The notes beneath the pieces are model-generated. The model did no database searches and was not told where the DNA came from. It saw only the letters and a program-made list of their open reading frames with translations. From Anaerosolibacter sp. (lineage in GTDB: Bacteria; Bacillota; Clostridia; Peptostreptococcales; Thermotaleaceae): a stretch of DNA of 64,000 nucleotides. Below, piece after piece: positions 25,951-34,561 of the stretch. The stretch lies in contig NZ_JARBTM010000011.1 in NCBI RefSeq assembly GCF_029240175.1, positions 62,001-126,000 of the forward strand, read 5' to 3'. Numbering within the stretch: position 1 is the stretch's first letter; the number at the start of each line of letters is the position of its first letter. Made by a program: the position numbers and the translations under genes.

Positions 25951-26547
25951 ATGAGAGTTATAGGACTTACAGGGGGTATTGCATCAGGTAAAAGTACTGC
26001 TACAAATATACTAAGAAAGTATGGGTATCCTGTTATTGATGCGGATATTATTGCGAGAGAGATAGTTGAGGTGGGTGAGCCTGCTTTAAAGGAAATTGTT
26101 GATTATTTTGGAAATGAGATATTAAATTGTGATGGTTCATTGAATCGTAGACAATTAGGAAAAATCGTTTTTAGTGATCAACATAAATTGAAAGCTCTGA
26201 ATCAAATAACCCATAAAAGAATAAATGATAGGATTAAGCATACAATTGAAACATATGCAAAGCGCAAAGCGTATGATGTGGTTTTTCTAGATGCAGCTTT
26301 ACTTATTGAGATGAATATGAGAAAATTAGTTGATGAATTATGGCTTGTTTCTGTTAATCCAGAAATTCAGTTAAATAGACTAATGGAGCGAGATGATTTA
26401 AATTTAGAGGAAGCTAAAAACAGAATTAATTCTCAAATGACGTTAAAAGAAAAGCAGAAATTTGCAGATGTAATTATCGATAACAGTGGAAGCTATTCAG
26501 AATTAGAAGAACAACTAAAAATTGAACTTAAGCGTTTTCATAGTTAG
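25951..26547 (+). CDS. coaE: Dephospho-CoA kinase
   Basis: Final step of coenzyme A synthesis: phosphorylation of the ribose 3'-OH of dephospho-CoA. P-loop 'GLTGGIASGKST', 'VIDADIIAREIV' and the lid 'RLMERDDLNLEEAKNRINSQM' are the family signatures; the 198 residues match. It lies 17 bases after polA with AAGGAGGATA upstream, the usual polA-coaE pairing, and is followed by a transglycosylase gene 18 bases on. Confidence 0.95.
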   Translation: MRVIGLTGGIASGKSTATNILRKYGYPVIDADIIAREIVEVGEPALKEIVDYFGNEILNCDGSLNRRQLGKIVFSDQHKLKALNQITHKRINDRIKHTIETYAKRKAYDVVFLDAALLIEMNMRKLVDELWLVSVNPEIQLNRLMERDDLNLEEAKNRINSQMTLKEKQKFADVIIDNSGSYSELEEQLKIELKRFHS

Positions 26548-26565
26548 CGTTCCGGAGGGATTATA

Positions 26566-27135
26566 TTGGTAGTTGTAAATCTGAAAAAATACAGAAGATT
26601 ATTGGTTGTCATGATAATAGTAATGATTGTAGGAGCGGCAGCAAGTAGTACCAATTGGTTCTTGAAAATAATATATCCAATTCACTATAAATCTCTTGTG
26701 GAAAAATACGCGAATGAGTATGATTTGGATCCATTTTTGGTAGCGGCGATCATTAGGACCGAAAGTAAATTTAATGAGAAGGCTAAATCACCGAAAGAAG
26801 CCAAAGGGTTAATGCAGATTGCACCTATAACAGGAGAATGGGCGGCAAAAGAACTAGAAATAAATGATTATACAGAAGATATGTTATATATACCAGAAAT
26901 AAATATACGTATAGGATGTTGGTATATTGATAGACTAAGGGGGGAGTTTGATGGAAGACTCCAACTCATACTTGCAGCATATAATGGTGGCAGCGGAAAT
27001 GTAAACAAATGGCTTAACAATCCAGAATATAGTCAAGATGGAGTTACTCTAAAGGAAATTCCCTTCTGGGAAACGCGAGCATATGTTGATAAAGTATTGA
27101 AAAGTTTTAAAATTTATAGCATTTTATATAGATAA
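26566..27135 (+). CDS. Membrane-anchored lytic transglycosylase (SLT domain)
   Basis: Cleaves the glycan strand of peptidoglycan at the MurNAc-GlcNAc bond. A single N-terminal membrane anchor ('LLVVMIIVMIVGAAASS') precedes an SLT/lysozyme-like domain with the catalytic Glu in 'AAIIRTESKFNEKAKSPKEA', 'GLMQIAP' and 'LAAYNGGSGNVNKWL'. Start is TTG 26566 after GGAGGG. It is third in the polA-coaE operon, an arrangement common in Clostridia. Confidence 0.9.
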   Translation: MVVVNLKKYRRLLVVMIIVMIVGAAASSTNWFLKIIYPIHYKSLVEKYANEYDLDPFLVAAIIRTESKFNEKAKSPKEAKGLMQIAPITGEWAAKELEINDYTEDMLYIPEINIRIGCWYIDRLRGEFDGRLQLILAAYNGGSGNVNKWLNNPEYSQDGVTLKEIPFWETRAYVDKVLKSFKIYSILYR

Positions 27136-27158
27136 CAGCAAAAAAACTGTTATCTATA
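27127..27158 (+). terminator. Terminator after transglycosylase
   Basis: TATAGATAACAG pairs with CTGTTATCTATA around an A-rich loop. The 3' tail is T-rich but interrupted. Confidence 0.65.
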
Positions 27159-27315
27159 TATTTATTCTAGTATTTTATTGAACAATCTGCAGATGTTTTT
27201 TATAATAATATGGCGAGGTTGAATGTATTTTACTGGGACAAGTTCATACATATAGTTTGAAAGATAATGTTTTTCCAGTAGCGTCAACCCATGAAAAAGA
27301 AAGGAATGTGAATTT

Positions 27316-28350
27316 ATGGAACATATGAAAAGTCTTGAAGATATAAAAAATATAAAAATCGATCCGAATCGATTCATTCATTCCAGTACCCATGAGGAGA
27401 TACTGAAAGGAAGTACAACAGATGTCTATTTCTTAAGAACCATGGATATTTTAAGAGAAATGAACCTTGAATCCCAAATTGTTACAGCAGAAATCTTTGC
27501 AAGAAAATCTGGCGTGTTTGCAGGTGTTCAAGAAGTAATAAATATGCTGAAGGATAAGCGTGTAGAGGTATGGGCTGTTGATGAGGGAGAGTCTTTTAAT
27601 GCAAAAGAAACCTTAATCAGAATAAAAGGATCTTATAGTGAATTTGGCGTTTTTGAAACGGCGATGTTAGGCAGTTTAGCGAGTGCCAGCGGTTGGGCTA
27701 CGGCATCAAAAGAAGTAAAAGAAGCATGCGGAGACAAAACATTCCTCTGCTTTGGTGCAAGACATGTACACCCTGCAGTAGCTCCAGTAATGGAACGTGC
27801 AGCTGTTATTGGTGGTGCAACAGGTGTAAGTTGTGTATTAGCTTCCAAGCTGCTTGGAATAGAGGCATCAGGCACACTTCCCCATGCAGCCATGTTGATT
27901 GCAGGTGATACTTTAGAAGTAGCCAAGGTGTATGATCAAGTTATGCCTGAGAGCCATAAAAGAACAGTATTAGTGGATACATTTAAAGATGAAGTAGAGG
28001 AGAGTCTCAGAATTGCAGAATCATTGGGAGAACGTTTATATGGTGTGCGATTAGATACACCCAGTGAGAGAGGTGGTGTAACACCACAGCTTGTAAATGA
28101 ATTAAGACATAAATTGGACCATAAGGGATATAATCATGTTAAAATTTTTGTATCAGGTGGTTTGACACCAGAAAAAATAAGAATATTAAAGGATGCAGGG
28201 GCTGACTCTTTTGGTGTTGGCAGCTATATTTCTGGTGCATCGGCCATAGACATGACTATGGATATTAAGGAAGTAAACAATAAAGCAGTAGCAAAACGAG
28301 GTAGGATTCCTGGACTTGTGGAAAATGAAAAATTAAGAAGGGTACTATAG
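27316..28350 (+). CDS. pncB: Nicotinate phosphoribosyltransferase
   Basis: Salvages nicotinate to nicotinate mononucleotide for NAD synthesis. Family blocks: 'HSSTHEEILKGSTTDVYF', 'GSYSEFGVFETAMLGSLA', 'FGARHVHPAVAPVMERAAVI', 'GTLPHAAMLIAGDT', 'RLDTPSERGGVTP' and 'FVSGGLTPEKIRILKDAGAD'. At 344 residues it belongs to the shorter class of this fold, close to nicotinate-nucleotide pyrophosphorylase in size, but the sequence fits the NAPRTase form. AAAGAAAGGAATG lies upstream of the ATG. The next gene starts 44 bases on and may be co-transcribed. Confidence 0.88.
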   Translation: MEHMKSLEDIKNIKIDPNRFIHSSTHEEILKGSTTDVYFLRTMDILREMNLESQIVTAEIFARKSGVFAGVQEVINMLKDKRVEVWAVDEGESFNAKETLIRIKGSYSEFGVFETAMLGSLASASGWATASKEVKEACGDKTFLCFGARHVHPAVAPVMERAAVIGGATGVSCVLASKLLGIEASGTLPHAAMLIAGDTLEVAKVYDQVMPESHKRTVLVDTFKDEVEESLRIAESLGERLYGVRLDTPSERGGVTPQLVNELRHKLDHKGYNHVKIFVSGGLTPEKIRILKDAGADSFGVGSYISGASAIDMTMDIKEVNNKAVAKRGRIPGLVENEKLRRVL

Positions 28351-28394
28351 ACTTACGTATAAAGAGTGGTAGAAGAATAGATGGAGGTATTCCG

Positions 28395-30020
28395 TTGAGC
28401 AGCAAGAGAATAAATATGTGTATTATACTGTTACTACTATTATCTATGATATTCTTCGGGTGCAGCAAGCCTGTTGAAGATAGTGAAAATCCTGAGCAAT
28501 CAATTGAAAAGGTGACAAACCCTATGAAAGGTGGAGAAATAGTTCTCCCCATAACTCAGTTTAATACCCTGAATCCAATACTGAATAGAAATGAGAGTAT
28601 ATTCTATTTTAATCAATTAATCTACGATGGATTGGTCTCTTTAGATAATAAATTAGAGGCACAACCTGCATTGGCAACAGGGTGGACTGTCACTGATAAT
28701 GGAGATGGGTGGATTTTTCAGCTGAGGGATAATGTTTCATGGCATGATGGGCAACCATTTACTGCAGAAGATGTAAGATTTACGATAGACGTTTTACGGA
28801 CAAATAGTGCTAGTGCAGGGAGTTCTATATATAGCGGATTTGTAAAGAATATAAAGAACGTTACTGTACTAGGTTCCCATAAGATCGCCATTGAAACAAA
28901 TTCAGCAGCGGGAAATCAAATTGAAAAGTTTCAATTTCCAATTATACCTAAACACAAGTATCGGGTCCCTGATGACGTATTCAAAGAGCCGAAGGATATT
29001 CTAGTAGGGACAGGTAGATATAAAATTGAAAGCTACACGAAACCAAGTCATATTGTTCTTAAGTTGAATGAAAACTACTGGGATACCAGTGCGTATGTGC
29101 CCAGGATCGTTGGGAAAATTGTCCCCGACTCAGAGACTGCTCTTTCCACGGTTGAAGCCAATGAAGCTTCTCTCAGTAAGGCAACGGATTTCGATTGGGA
29201 GAAGTATGAAGAGGATAAAACATTAAAAACCTATGCATATACAGATTGGGATTACGAGTTTATAGGTTTTAACTTCAATAAGAACATCACCTCGGACAAG
29301 GTTATTCGTACTGCCATAGCTTATGGTATTGACAGACATGAGATTGTAAATGATGTATATTTTGGGCATGCTACCGTTACGGACACCCCTATTCATCCAG
29401 ATTCATGGCTAAAGGATGAGTCGGCGCAAAAGTATGGCAAAGAGCAAGACAAAGCAAAGAAACTCTTAGCAGATGCAAATTGGAAGGACGAGAATAAGGA
29501 TGGCATTCTTGAAAATGAACTCAATCAAAATTTATCCTTAAAGCTATTAGTAAATAATGATAATAATCACCGGCTGGAGGCTGCGGATAAAATTGCGGCA
29601 CAGCTAAAGGATATAGGAATTGAGGTCATTGTTGAAAAAGTAAACTGGGAAGAATATCAGTATAGACTAAACGCAGGTGGCTTTGATATGATTTTAGGCG
29701 GATGGAAGATGTCTGTGGACCCTGATCTTAGTTTTATCTTTCACTCAGCATACAAAGGAAATACAAATTTCATTGCCTATGAAAATCCTCAATTAGATCA
29801 ACAACTAATAGAAGCTGCCTTGGCAAAATCACCGGAAAGTAGAAAACAGAAGTATGCAGATGTGCAAAAAACTATTTTAGAAGAAATACCTTACTATAGT
29901 TTGTATTTTGAAAATAGCGCTTTGGTTGTAAAGGATTATGTAAAGGGAGAAATTGATCCCAAACCTCATAATATCTACAACAGCATTGGTCAGTGGTATG
30001 TGCTTGAGGAAAGCAAATAG
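28395..30020 (+). CDS. Peptide/nickel-type ABC substrate-binding lipoprotein
   Basis: Extracellular solute-binding protein family 5 (OppA/DppA type). The N-terminus is a lipoprotein signal ending in the lipobox 'MIFFGCSKP'. Signatures of the family are 'VTDNGDGWIFQLRDNVSWHD' and 'GQPFTAEDVRFTIDVL', 'AIAYGIDRHEIVNDVYFGHA' and 'FDMILGGWKMSVDPD'. No permease or ATPase genes are adjacent, so it either works with transporters elsewhere or serves as a sensor or scavenger. Start is TTG 28395 with GGAGGTATT upstream. Confidence 0.9.
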   Translation: MSSKRINMCIILLLLLSMIFFGCSKPVEDSENPEQSIEKVTNPMKGGEIVLPITQFNTLNPILNRNESIFYFNQLIYDGLVSLDNKLEAQPALATGWTVTDNGDGWIFQLRDNVSWHDGQPFTAEDVRFTIDVLRTNSASAGSSIYSGFVKNIKNVTVLGSHKIAIETNSAAGNQIEKFQFPIIPKHKYRVPDDVFKEPKDILVGTGRYKIESYTKPSHIVLKLNENYWDTSAYVPRIVGKIVPDSETALSTVEANEASLSKATDFDWEKYEEDKTLKTYAYTDWDYEFIGFNFNKNITSDKVIRTAIAYGIDRHEIVNDVYFGHATVTDTPIHPDSWLKDESAQKYGKEQDKAKKLLADANWKDENKDGILENELNQNLSLKLLVNNDNNHRLEAADKIAAQLKDIGIEVIVEKVNWEEYQYRLNAGGFDMILGGWKMSVDPDLSFIFHSAYKGNTNFIAYENPQLDQQLIEAALAKSPESRKQKYADVQKTILEEIPYYSLYFENSALVVKDYVKGEIDPKPHNIYNSIGQWYVLEESK

Positions 30021-30076
30021 TACATCACTCAACTGAATGCATCACAGGGTAGTGAAAACATTTTAATAAAGACCAA

Positions 30077-30105
30077 TTGACAAAGGCAAAGAAATATGAT
30101 ATTAT
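30077..30105 (+). promoter_or_regulatory. Promoter of tRNA-Leu(GAG)
   Basis: TTGACA, 17-base spacer, TATTAT, 16 bases before the mature tRNA 5' end. Confidence 0.8.
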
Positions 30106-30121
30106 ATTTAAGTGACTAAAT

Positions 30122-30206
30122 GCGGGCGTGCTGGAATCGGCAGACAGGCACGTTTGAGGGGCGTGTGTCAACAGACGTATGGGTTCAAGTCCCATCGCCC
30201 GCACCA
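30122..30206 (+). tRNA. tRNA-Leu (anticodon GAG)
   Basis: Acceptor GCGGGCG pairs with CGCCCGC, then A and an encoded CCA. The anticodon arm CACGT-TTGAGGG-GCGTG gives GAG, reading CUC/CUU. The long variable arm and the T-arm 'GGTTCAAGTCC' fit class II tRNA-Leu. Confidence 0.95.
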
Positions 30207-30211
30207 AATAA

Positions 30212-30236
30212 TAGATACGAAAGTATCTACTTCTTT
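30212..30236 (+). terminator. Terminator after tRNA-Leu(GAG)
   Basis: TAGATAC-GAAA-GTATCTA followed by a T-rich tail. Confidence 0.75.
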
Positions 30237-30280
30237 TTATTGTGTACTTATATACAATGATCTTTACCAGCCATCGATGA

Positions 30281-30511
30281 TTAAAATGTTTCAAGGCGAT
30301 CTAAATTGTCAGAACTTTTATCATTAGGGTTGCTACGAAGGTATTCTTGTCCATTTTTCGCTTTACCCACATTCACGCCTTCAATTTTATGATCCTTAGC
30401 CAGTTCAATTGCGTCAGTAATGGAATACACATTTCCGTCATTCAACATTACATCAGTGATATCGCCTTGGCTATTTTTCCTAACCTTCAATATTTTTCCT
30501 TGATCTCCCAT
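30281..30511 (-). CDS. DUF3892-domain protein
   Basis: Small protein of 76 residues matching DUF3892: 'ILKVRKNSQGDITDVMLNDG', 'YSITDAIELAKDHKIEGVNV' and 'GQEYLRSNPNDKSSDNLDRL'. The family is widespread in Firmicutes and its function is unknown. The minus-strand start is well supported by AAAGGAGGGATATTC. It is convergent with the upstream tRNA-Leu and divergent from the small coiled-coil gene at 30632. Monocistronic. Confidence 0.85.
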   Translation of the reverse strand: MGDQGKILKVRKNSQGDITDVMLNDGNVYSITDAIELAKDHKIEGVNVGKAKNGQEYLRSNPNDKSSDNLDRLETF

Positions 30512-30631
30512 GAATATCCCTCCTTTTGAATAGTTTTCTCAGTAAGGCGAATAATATTCAAGATGCGGTTTATTCCACTTTTATCAGTAGGAGCTAACGG
30601 TCAATCCATATTTAGAAGGAAAGAATATAAA

Positions 30632-30889
30632 ATGAAAATCTTGAACAAATTACAGCAAAGAGTACATCGGCTTGAGCAAGCGATTGGTGATTTTGAGGAA
30701 ATGTTGAATAATGAAGAGGTAAGAAAACAACTAGATGCTATAGCGTATATAAGTCGAAAGCTAAAGGATTTAAATGAAAAAAGAGAAGAATATATCGTCT
30801 GTATTCAAGCTATAACATACTTAGAAGAGCATCTGAAAAAAGATGACTTCCGGAAGATTATTACGATTGACGAGGATGTTATTGACTAA
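30632..30889 (+). CDS. Small coiled-coil protein of unknown function
   Basis: Not recognised. The 85-residue soluble protein is helical with heptads throughout ('LNKLQQRVHRLEQAIGDFEE', 'ISRKLKDLNEKREEYI'). ATG 30632 has AGAAGGAAAG upstream; the track's GTG/ATG extension to 30563 has no ribosome binding site and odd composition, so it is rejected. It lies 49 bases before tRNA-Val. A second unrelated-looking coiled-coil microprotein lies on the far side of that tRNA at 31187. Confidence 0.6.
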   Translation: MKILNKLQQRVHRLEQAIGDFEEMLNNEEVRKQLDAIAYISRKLKDLNEKREEYIVCIQAITYLEEHLKKDDFRKIITIDEDVID

Positions 30890-30938
30890 GATTTGCGTAT
30901 GTTGTATGATTATATTGTAATAACATAATAAGAAACAT

Positions 30939-31014
30939 GCGAGATTAACTCAGCTGGTAGAGTACTTCCTTGACGTGGAAGGAGTCAGGGGTTCGAGTCC
31001 CTTATCTCGCACCA
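30939..31014 (+). tRNA. tRNA-Val (anticodon GAC)
   Basis: Acceptor GCGAGAT pairs with ATCTCGC, then A and an encoded CCA. The anticodon arm CTTCC-TTGACGT-GGAAG gives GAC, reading GUC/GUU. D-arm 'AACTCAGCTGGTAGAGT' and T-arm 'GGTTCGAGTCC' are canonical. Its 3' end is part of a 32-bp inverted repeat. Confidence 0.96.
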
Positions 31015-31068
31015 ATTTTAAAAAACTGCTCATGGGATGAGCAGTTTTTTAAAATTGGTGCGAGATAA
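31002..31068. repeat. Perfect 32-bp inverted repeat including tRNA-Val 3' end and terminator
   Basis: Arms 31002-31033 and 31037-31068 are perfect reverse complements with a GGG loop. The inner part (ACTGCTCAT-GGG-ATGAGCAGT plus TTTTTT) is the intrinsic terminator of tRNA-Val. The outer part copies the last 13 bases of the tRNA gene (TTATCTCGCACCA) in inverted orientation beyond the T-run, where termination does not need it. Confidence 0.93.
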
Positions 31069-31186
31069 ATAACTAAATAAGGCAAGCTTGGTTTTGAAGT
31101 GGAAATTATTTCATAAAGAGAAGAAGGATTTTTCTTTTTTTTGGAGAAAATATACAGAAAATTAAGAAAAATAGGAGCGGATAGCT

Positions 31187-31339
31187 ATGAGTGATAAATT
31201 AGAAAGATTTCATCAAGAACTTGAAGACCTAAACGAAATATTTGAGCAACTTGACGAATTAAATCAAAAAAGATTAGAAGAAGCGATTATCATGTTAAAG
31301 ACAAAATTTGCTGATAGACTTAAAACTTATGATTATTAG
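31187..31339 (+). CDS. 50-residue coiled-coil microprotein
   Basis: Below the ORF-track cutoff. It encodes MSDKLERFHQELEDLNEIF and continues as a charged helix to KTYDY, 50 residues in all. AGGAGCGG lies 8 bases before the ATG, which supports translation. The heptad pattern suggests a coiled coil. No family recognised. It follows the tRNA-Val terminator by about 120 bases. Confidence 0.5.
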   Translation: MSDKLERFHQELEDLNEIFEQLDELNQKRLEEAIIMLKTKFADRLKTYDY

Positions 31340-31630
31340 GGGTGTGTGCCCTGGTTCTATACCTTAGACCAAATAAAACAAATTTCTCCCCAGAATTGGG
31401 AAGGTTTTTTAGATTTTGTGTAGAATTATATATTTAAAGAATCTAGTTGCTATTACATTTGTTTTATTCGAAGGATGTATTTATAGGTTTTAGGAAATAA
31501 ATTTTAAAAATGAATAATAGCAAAGCGTAATATATTGGAACAAATGATTCGACACCGTAATATTTTATATCGAAAAGGTGGACATATTCAAAGCAGATAC
31601 TTTTGGACTATGGCTGAGGGGGTTAATTAA
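31340..31630. other. Intergenic region before NlpC/P60 gene
   Basis: A/T-rich, no credible ORF. A weak terminator-like hairpin (CCCA-GAAT-TGGG then TTTTTT, near 31393-31414) probably ends the 31187 microgene. The rest should hold the promoter and leader of the NlpC/P60 gene. I looked for the ydaO (c-di-AMP) consensus often found ahead of such hydrolases and did not find it. Confidence 0.5.
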
Positions 31631-32740
31631 ATGGGTAAGGGCATCAAACGAATGATTATTTTAACACTGATTTTATTGTGCGCGCTTTTAATGGTGACAG
31701 TTGCTAATGCAGAAGAGTCTGCAAAGGGAGTTGTTATAGCTAAAGATGTAAATGTTAGAAGTGGAGCAGACGCTACTTCATCAGTGATAGGTACCTTAGC
31801 CCTAGGAGAATATGTTCAAATTCTTGACAGTGAGGATGACTGGTACCTTATACAGTTGAACAATGGCAGTCAAGGTTGGGTGTATAATGATTTAGTTGTT
31901 CCTATGAATGACAATAAAGAGTTAGTAAAAAGAGGCATTATAAACGGTGATGGTGTCAATGTTAGGGATTTACCTAATTTAGATGCAAATATTCTACAAG
32001 TGCTTAATAAGAATGTGGAAATAAAAATTATTGGTGAAAACGCTGAATGGTATGAGATTGTCATTAGCGATCAGTTGAAGGGATGGGTTCATTCAGATTT
32101 TGTTGAATTATCACAAAATTATGGCGCTGGCAGGGTAGCTGGTTCAAAAGTCAACATGAGAAAAACACCTGCACTTGATGGTGAAATTCTTGCTACTCTT
32201 GGAATGGACAGCCCTGTTTCAATCAAGTCTTTTGAGAATGGTTGGTATAACATCATTACCCAAAACGGTATTGAGGGATGGGTTCATCAAGATTATATTA
32301 CAATAGTATTAGATGGAAACACAAGTGCGGATGTATCTAGATCAGCTGAAAGAATGCCAATAATGAGTAAAATTGTTGATGTAGCAAAAAAATATTTAGG
32401 GATACCATATAGATATGGATCAAATGGGCCAAGTAGTTTTGACTGTTCGGGATTTACATCTTATGTATTTAAGAGTGCTGGATACTCTATCTCTAGATCT
32501 TCAAGAGATCAGGCACATAACGGAGAAAAGGTCACTAAGTCCGATCTAAAAGCAGGTGATTTAGTTTTCTTTGATACTTCAGGAAAGATCGATGGAAACA
32601 TATCCCACGTAGGTATTTATATTGGTGATGGAAGGTTTATACATGCTTCTTCAGGTAAGAGCGCGAAGAAAGTAGTTATTTCAGAACTAAATGAAGGATA
32701 TTATAAAGACCGATTCGTTACAGCAAGACGAATAATCTAA
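31631..32740 (+). CDS. Secreted SH3b-NlpC/P60 peptidoglycan endopeptidase
   Basis: Wall hydrolase cutting D-glutamyl-meso-diaminopimelate bonds. A signal peptide (to about residue 28, 'VANAEES') is followed by three bacterial SH3 domains, each with a 'VNVR' or 'VNMRKTP' start and 'GWVHxD/GWVYND' end, and a C-terminal NlpC/P60 domain with catalytic Cys in 'FDCSGFTSYVF', His in 'ISHVGIYIGDGRFIHA' and the third polar residue in 'FIHASS'. 369 residues. The ATG follows GAGGGGG. It is monocistronic with a strong terminator. Confidence 0.93.
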   Translation: MGKGIKRMIILTLILLCALLMVTVANAEESAKGVVIAKDVNVRSGADATSSVIGTLALGEYVQILDSEDDWYLIQLNNGSQGWVYNDLVVPMNDNKELVKRGIINGDGVNVRDLPNLDANILQVLNKNVEIKIIGENAEWYEIVISDQLKGWVHSDFVELSQNYGAGRVAGSKVNMRKTPALDGEILATLGMDSPVSIKSFENGWYNIITQNGIEGWVHQDYITIVLDGNTSADVSRSAERMPIMSKIVDVAKKYLGIPYRYGSNGPSSFDCSGFTSYVFKSAGYSISRSSRDQAHNGEKVTKSDLKAGDLVFFDTSGKIDGNISHVGIYIGDGRFIHASSGKSAKKVVISELNEGYYKDRFVTARRII

Positions 32741-32742
32741 TA

Positions 32743-32779
32743 AACAAACCCCCTACATTTCAAATGTAGGGGGTTTGTT
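32743..32779. terminator. Bidirectional terminator between wall hydrolases
   Basis: Perfect 18-bp arms (core ACCCCCTACATTT) with a single-base loop; lies between two convergent peptidoglycan hydrolase genes. Confidence 0.88.
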
Positions 32780-32782
32780 ATA

Positions 32783-33343
32783 CTACTCTTCGGATTCAGC
32801 TTTAATATAATCGCTTTGTTTTGAAAGAACCTTTTTAACATAATTCTGTGTTTCCGAAAATGGTGGGATACCATTATATTTATCAACATTTCCAGGACCT
32901 GCATTGTATGCAGCAAGGGCAAGGTTTACGTTGCCCTTGTAGCGGTTCAACATATCACGAAGATATTTTGTACCCCCTTCAATATTTTGAGCTGGATCCC
33001 ACGGGTTCGAAACACCCACTGACTTTGCTGTCTGGGGCATTAATTGCATAAGACCTTGTGCACCAACTTTAGAGAGGGCGGTTGTATTGAAATTGGATTC
33101 TACATTCATAACAGCTTTGATCAAGTTCTTATCTACATTATACCGATCAGCTGCATTTTCGATGAGCGGGTCTACAGCATCTGCGCCAATCTCAGTGCTT
33201 AAGTGCTTTTCAACCTCAGTATCGAAAATATCCTGAAAGTCACCATTTGGTTCTTCTTTTATAATATTTACTCCAGCAGGCAATCTGCTTTGAATTTCTG
33301 ATAGTTTTTGATGAATGATACTTTGAATATTTATATGATTCAT
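32783..33343 (-). CDS. Lytic transglycosylase (SLT domain)
   Basis: Soluble-looking SLT-family transglycosylase. Catalytic Glu lies in '[20 protein letters not shown]', followed by '[20 protein letters not shown]', '[20 protein letters not shown]' and '[19 protein letters not shown]'. No signal peptide is evident: the N-terminal ~70 residues are helical and polar, so export may use another route, such as the flagellar pathway or a holin. AAAGGAG precedes the minus-strand ATG. It converges with the NlpC/P60 gene. Confidence 0.9.
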   Translation of the reverse strand: MNHINIQSIIHQKLSEIQSRLPAGVNIIKEEPNGDFQDIFDTEVEKHLSTEIGADAVDPLIENAADRYNVDKNLIKAVMNVESNFNTTALSKVGAQGLMQLMPQTAKSVGVSNPWDPAQNIEGGTKYLRDMLNRYKGNVNLALAAYNAGPGNVDKYNGIPPFSETQNYVKKVLSKQSDYIKAESEE

Positions 33344-33485
33344 ATATTTACTCCTTTGGCATAGATAGAATGAAACGAATTGTCTAATATAACAATTATC
33401 GGCAAAAACAGCTGTCTTCTTTATGATATAATGAAAAAAATTGCTTTATTTATAAATCATTTATATTTATTGAGGTGAATGATGG

Positions 33486-34550
33486 ATGGGTGAAAGACAA
33501 ATAATCCATGTGGATATGGATGCATTTTATGCTTCGGTCGAACAAAACGATCATCCTGAGCTAAGAAATAAGCCAGTAGCAGTAGGTGGAAATCCTGATA
33601 GAAGGGGTGTTGTATGTACCGCATCCTATGAAGCAAGAAAGTTTGGTGTGCGCTCTGCCATGGCTTCTAAAAAGGCACAGCTGCTATGTCCCCACTTAAT
33701 TTTTGTGCCAGTTCGAATGGAGCGATACACTGAAGTGTCTCGGAAAATTTTAGGAATTTTTGAAGACTATACCGATTGTATCGAGCCATTATCGATCGAC
33801 GAGGCTTTCCTCGATGTAACCGGTAAAAATGGGATTAGAATTGGAAAAGAAATAAAGGATAGAATAAGAACAGAACTAGCCTTAACTGCATCAGTGGGAA
33901 TTTCGGTAAATAAATATTTGGCTAAGCTAGCATCAGACTACCAAAAGCCCAATGGATTTATGATTATTACGGAAGAAGAAGCGGGCAAGTTTTTATTGCC
34001 TTTACCAGTGAGAAAACTTTGGGGAGTTGGACCTAAAACTGAAAATGAACTGAACAAATTAGGCATATATTATATTAAGGATTTATTAAACTATGATCAG
34101 AATGTTCTTATAGATAGGTTCGGAAAAAAAGGAATTGAATTATTAAGTTTAGCACAAGGAAAAGATGATAGGCCTGTAGAAAATAAACACAGACGGAAGT
34201 CTATTGGTGAGGAAATGACCTTTGAAACAGATATCGATGATATGAATATTCTGCTCAAATATGCGAAAGACTGTTCCTTGATTTTAGGAGATAGGCTTAA
34301 GGAGAATGGTTTTAAGGCAAAAACTATTACTTTAAAGGTGAAATTTGAAGACTTTGTATGTGTAACGAGAAGCATTACATTACCAAACTTTACTGATATG
34401 GGTCAAGAGATTTATCAGCATGCATCAAATATAATACAAAATAAAATTAGCAAGACGAAAAAAATACGATTGTTAGGTATTCAAGTTTCAAATATAAGAT
34501 ATCCAGATGAACCACAACAGCTACTAATGGATTTTGAAGGATTATTTTAG
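33486..34550 (+). CDS. dinB: DNA polymerase IV (Y-family translesion polymerase)
   Basis: Error-prone lesion-bypass polymerase. Catalytic acidic residues are in 'HVDMDAFYASVEQ' and 'PLSIDEAFLDVTG'; 'ASYEARKFGVRSAM' and 'GISVNKYLAKLASDYQKPNG' are further Y-family signatures. The C-terminus 'EPQQLLMDFEGLF' includes a beta-clamp-binding type motif (QLLMDF). 354 residues is typical. The start has TTGAGGTGAATG upstream. I found no Bacillus-type LexA box (GAAC-N4-GTTC) ahead of it. A SPOR protein gene follows 11 bases later. Confidence 0.95.
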   Translation: MGERQIIHVDMDAFYASVEQNDHPELRNKPVAVGGNPDRRGVVCTASYEARKFGVRSAMASKKAQLLCPHLIFVPVRMERYTEVSRKILGIFEDYTDCIEPLSIDEAFLDVTGKNGIRIGKEIKDRIRTELALTASVGISVNKYLAKLASDYQKPNGFMIITEEEAGKFLLPLPVRKLWGVGPKTENELNKLGIYYIKDLLNYDQNVLIDRFGKKGIELLSLAQGKDDRPVENKHRRKSIGEEMTFETDIDDMNILLKYAKDCSLILGDRLKENGFKAKTITLKVKFEDFVCVTRSITLPNFTDMGQEIYQHASNIIQNKISKTKKIRLLGIQVSNIRYPDEPQQLLMDFEGLF

Positions 34551-34561
34551 GGGGGAAGGAA

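Noticed and set aside
31440-31630. c-di-AMP (ydaO) riboswitch before the NlpC/P60 gene
   Set aside because: Such genes often have one, but none of the conserved core sequence was found in the leader.
33344-33485. LexA box before dinB
   Set aside because: I looked for GAAC-N4-GTTC and close variants and found none.
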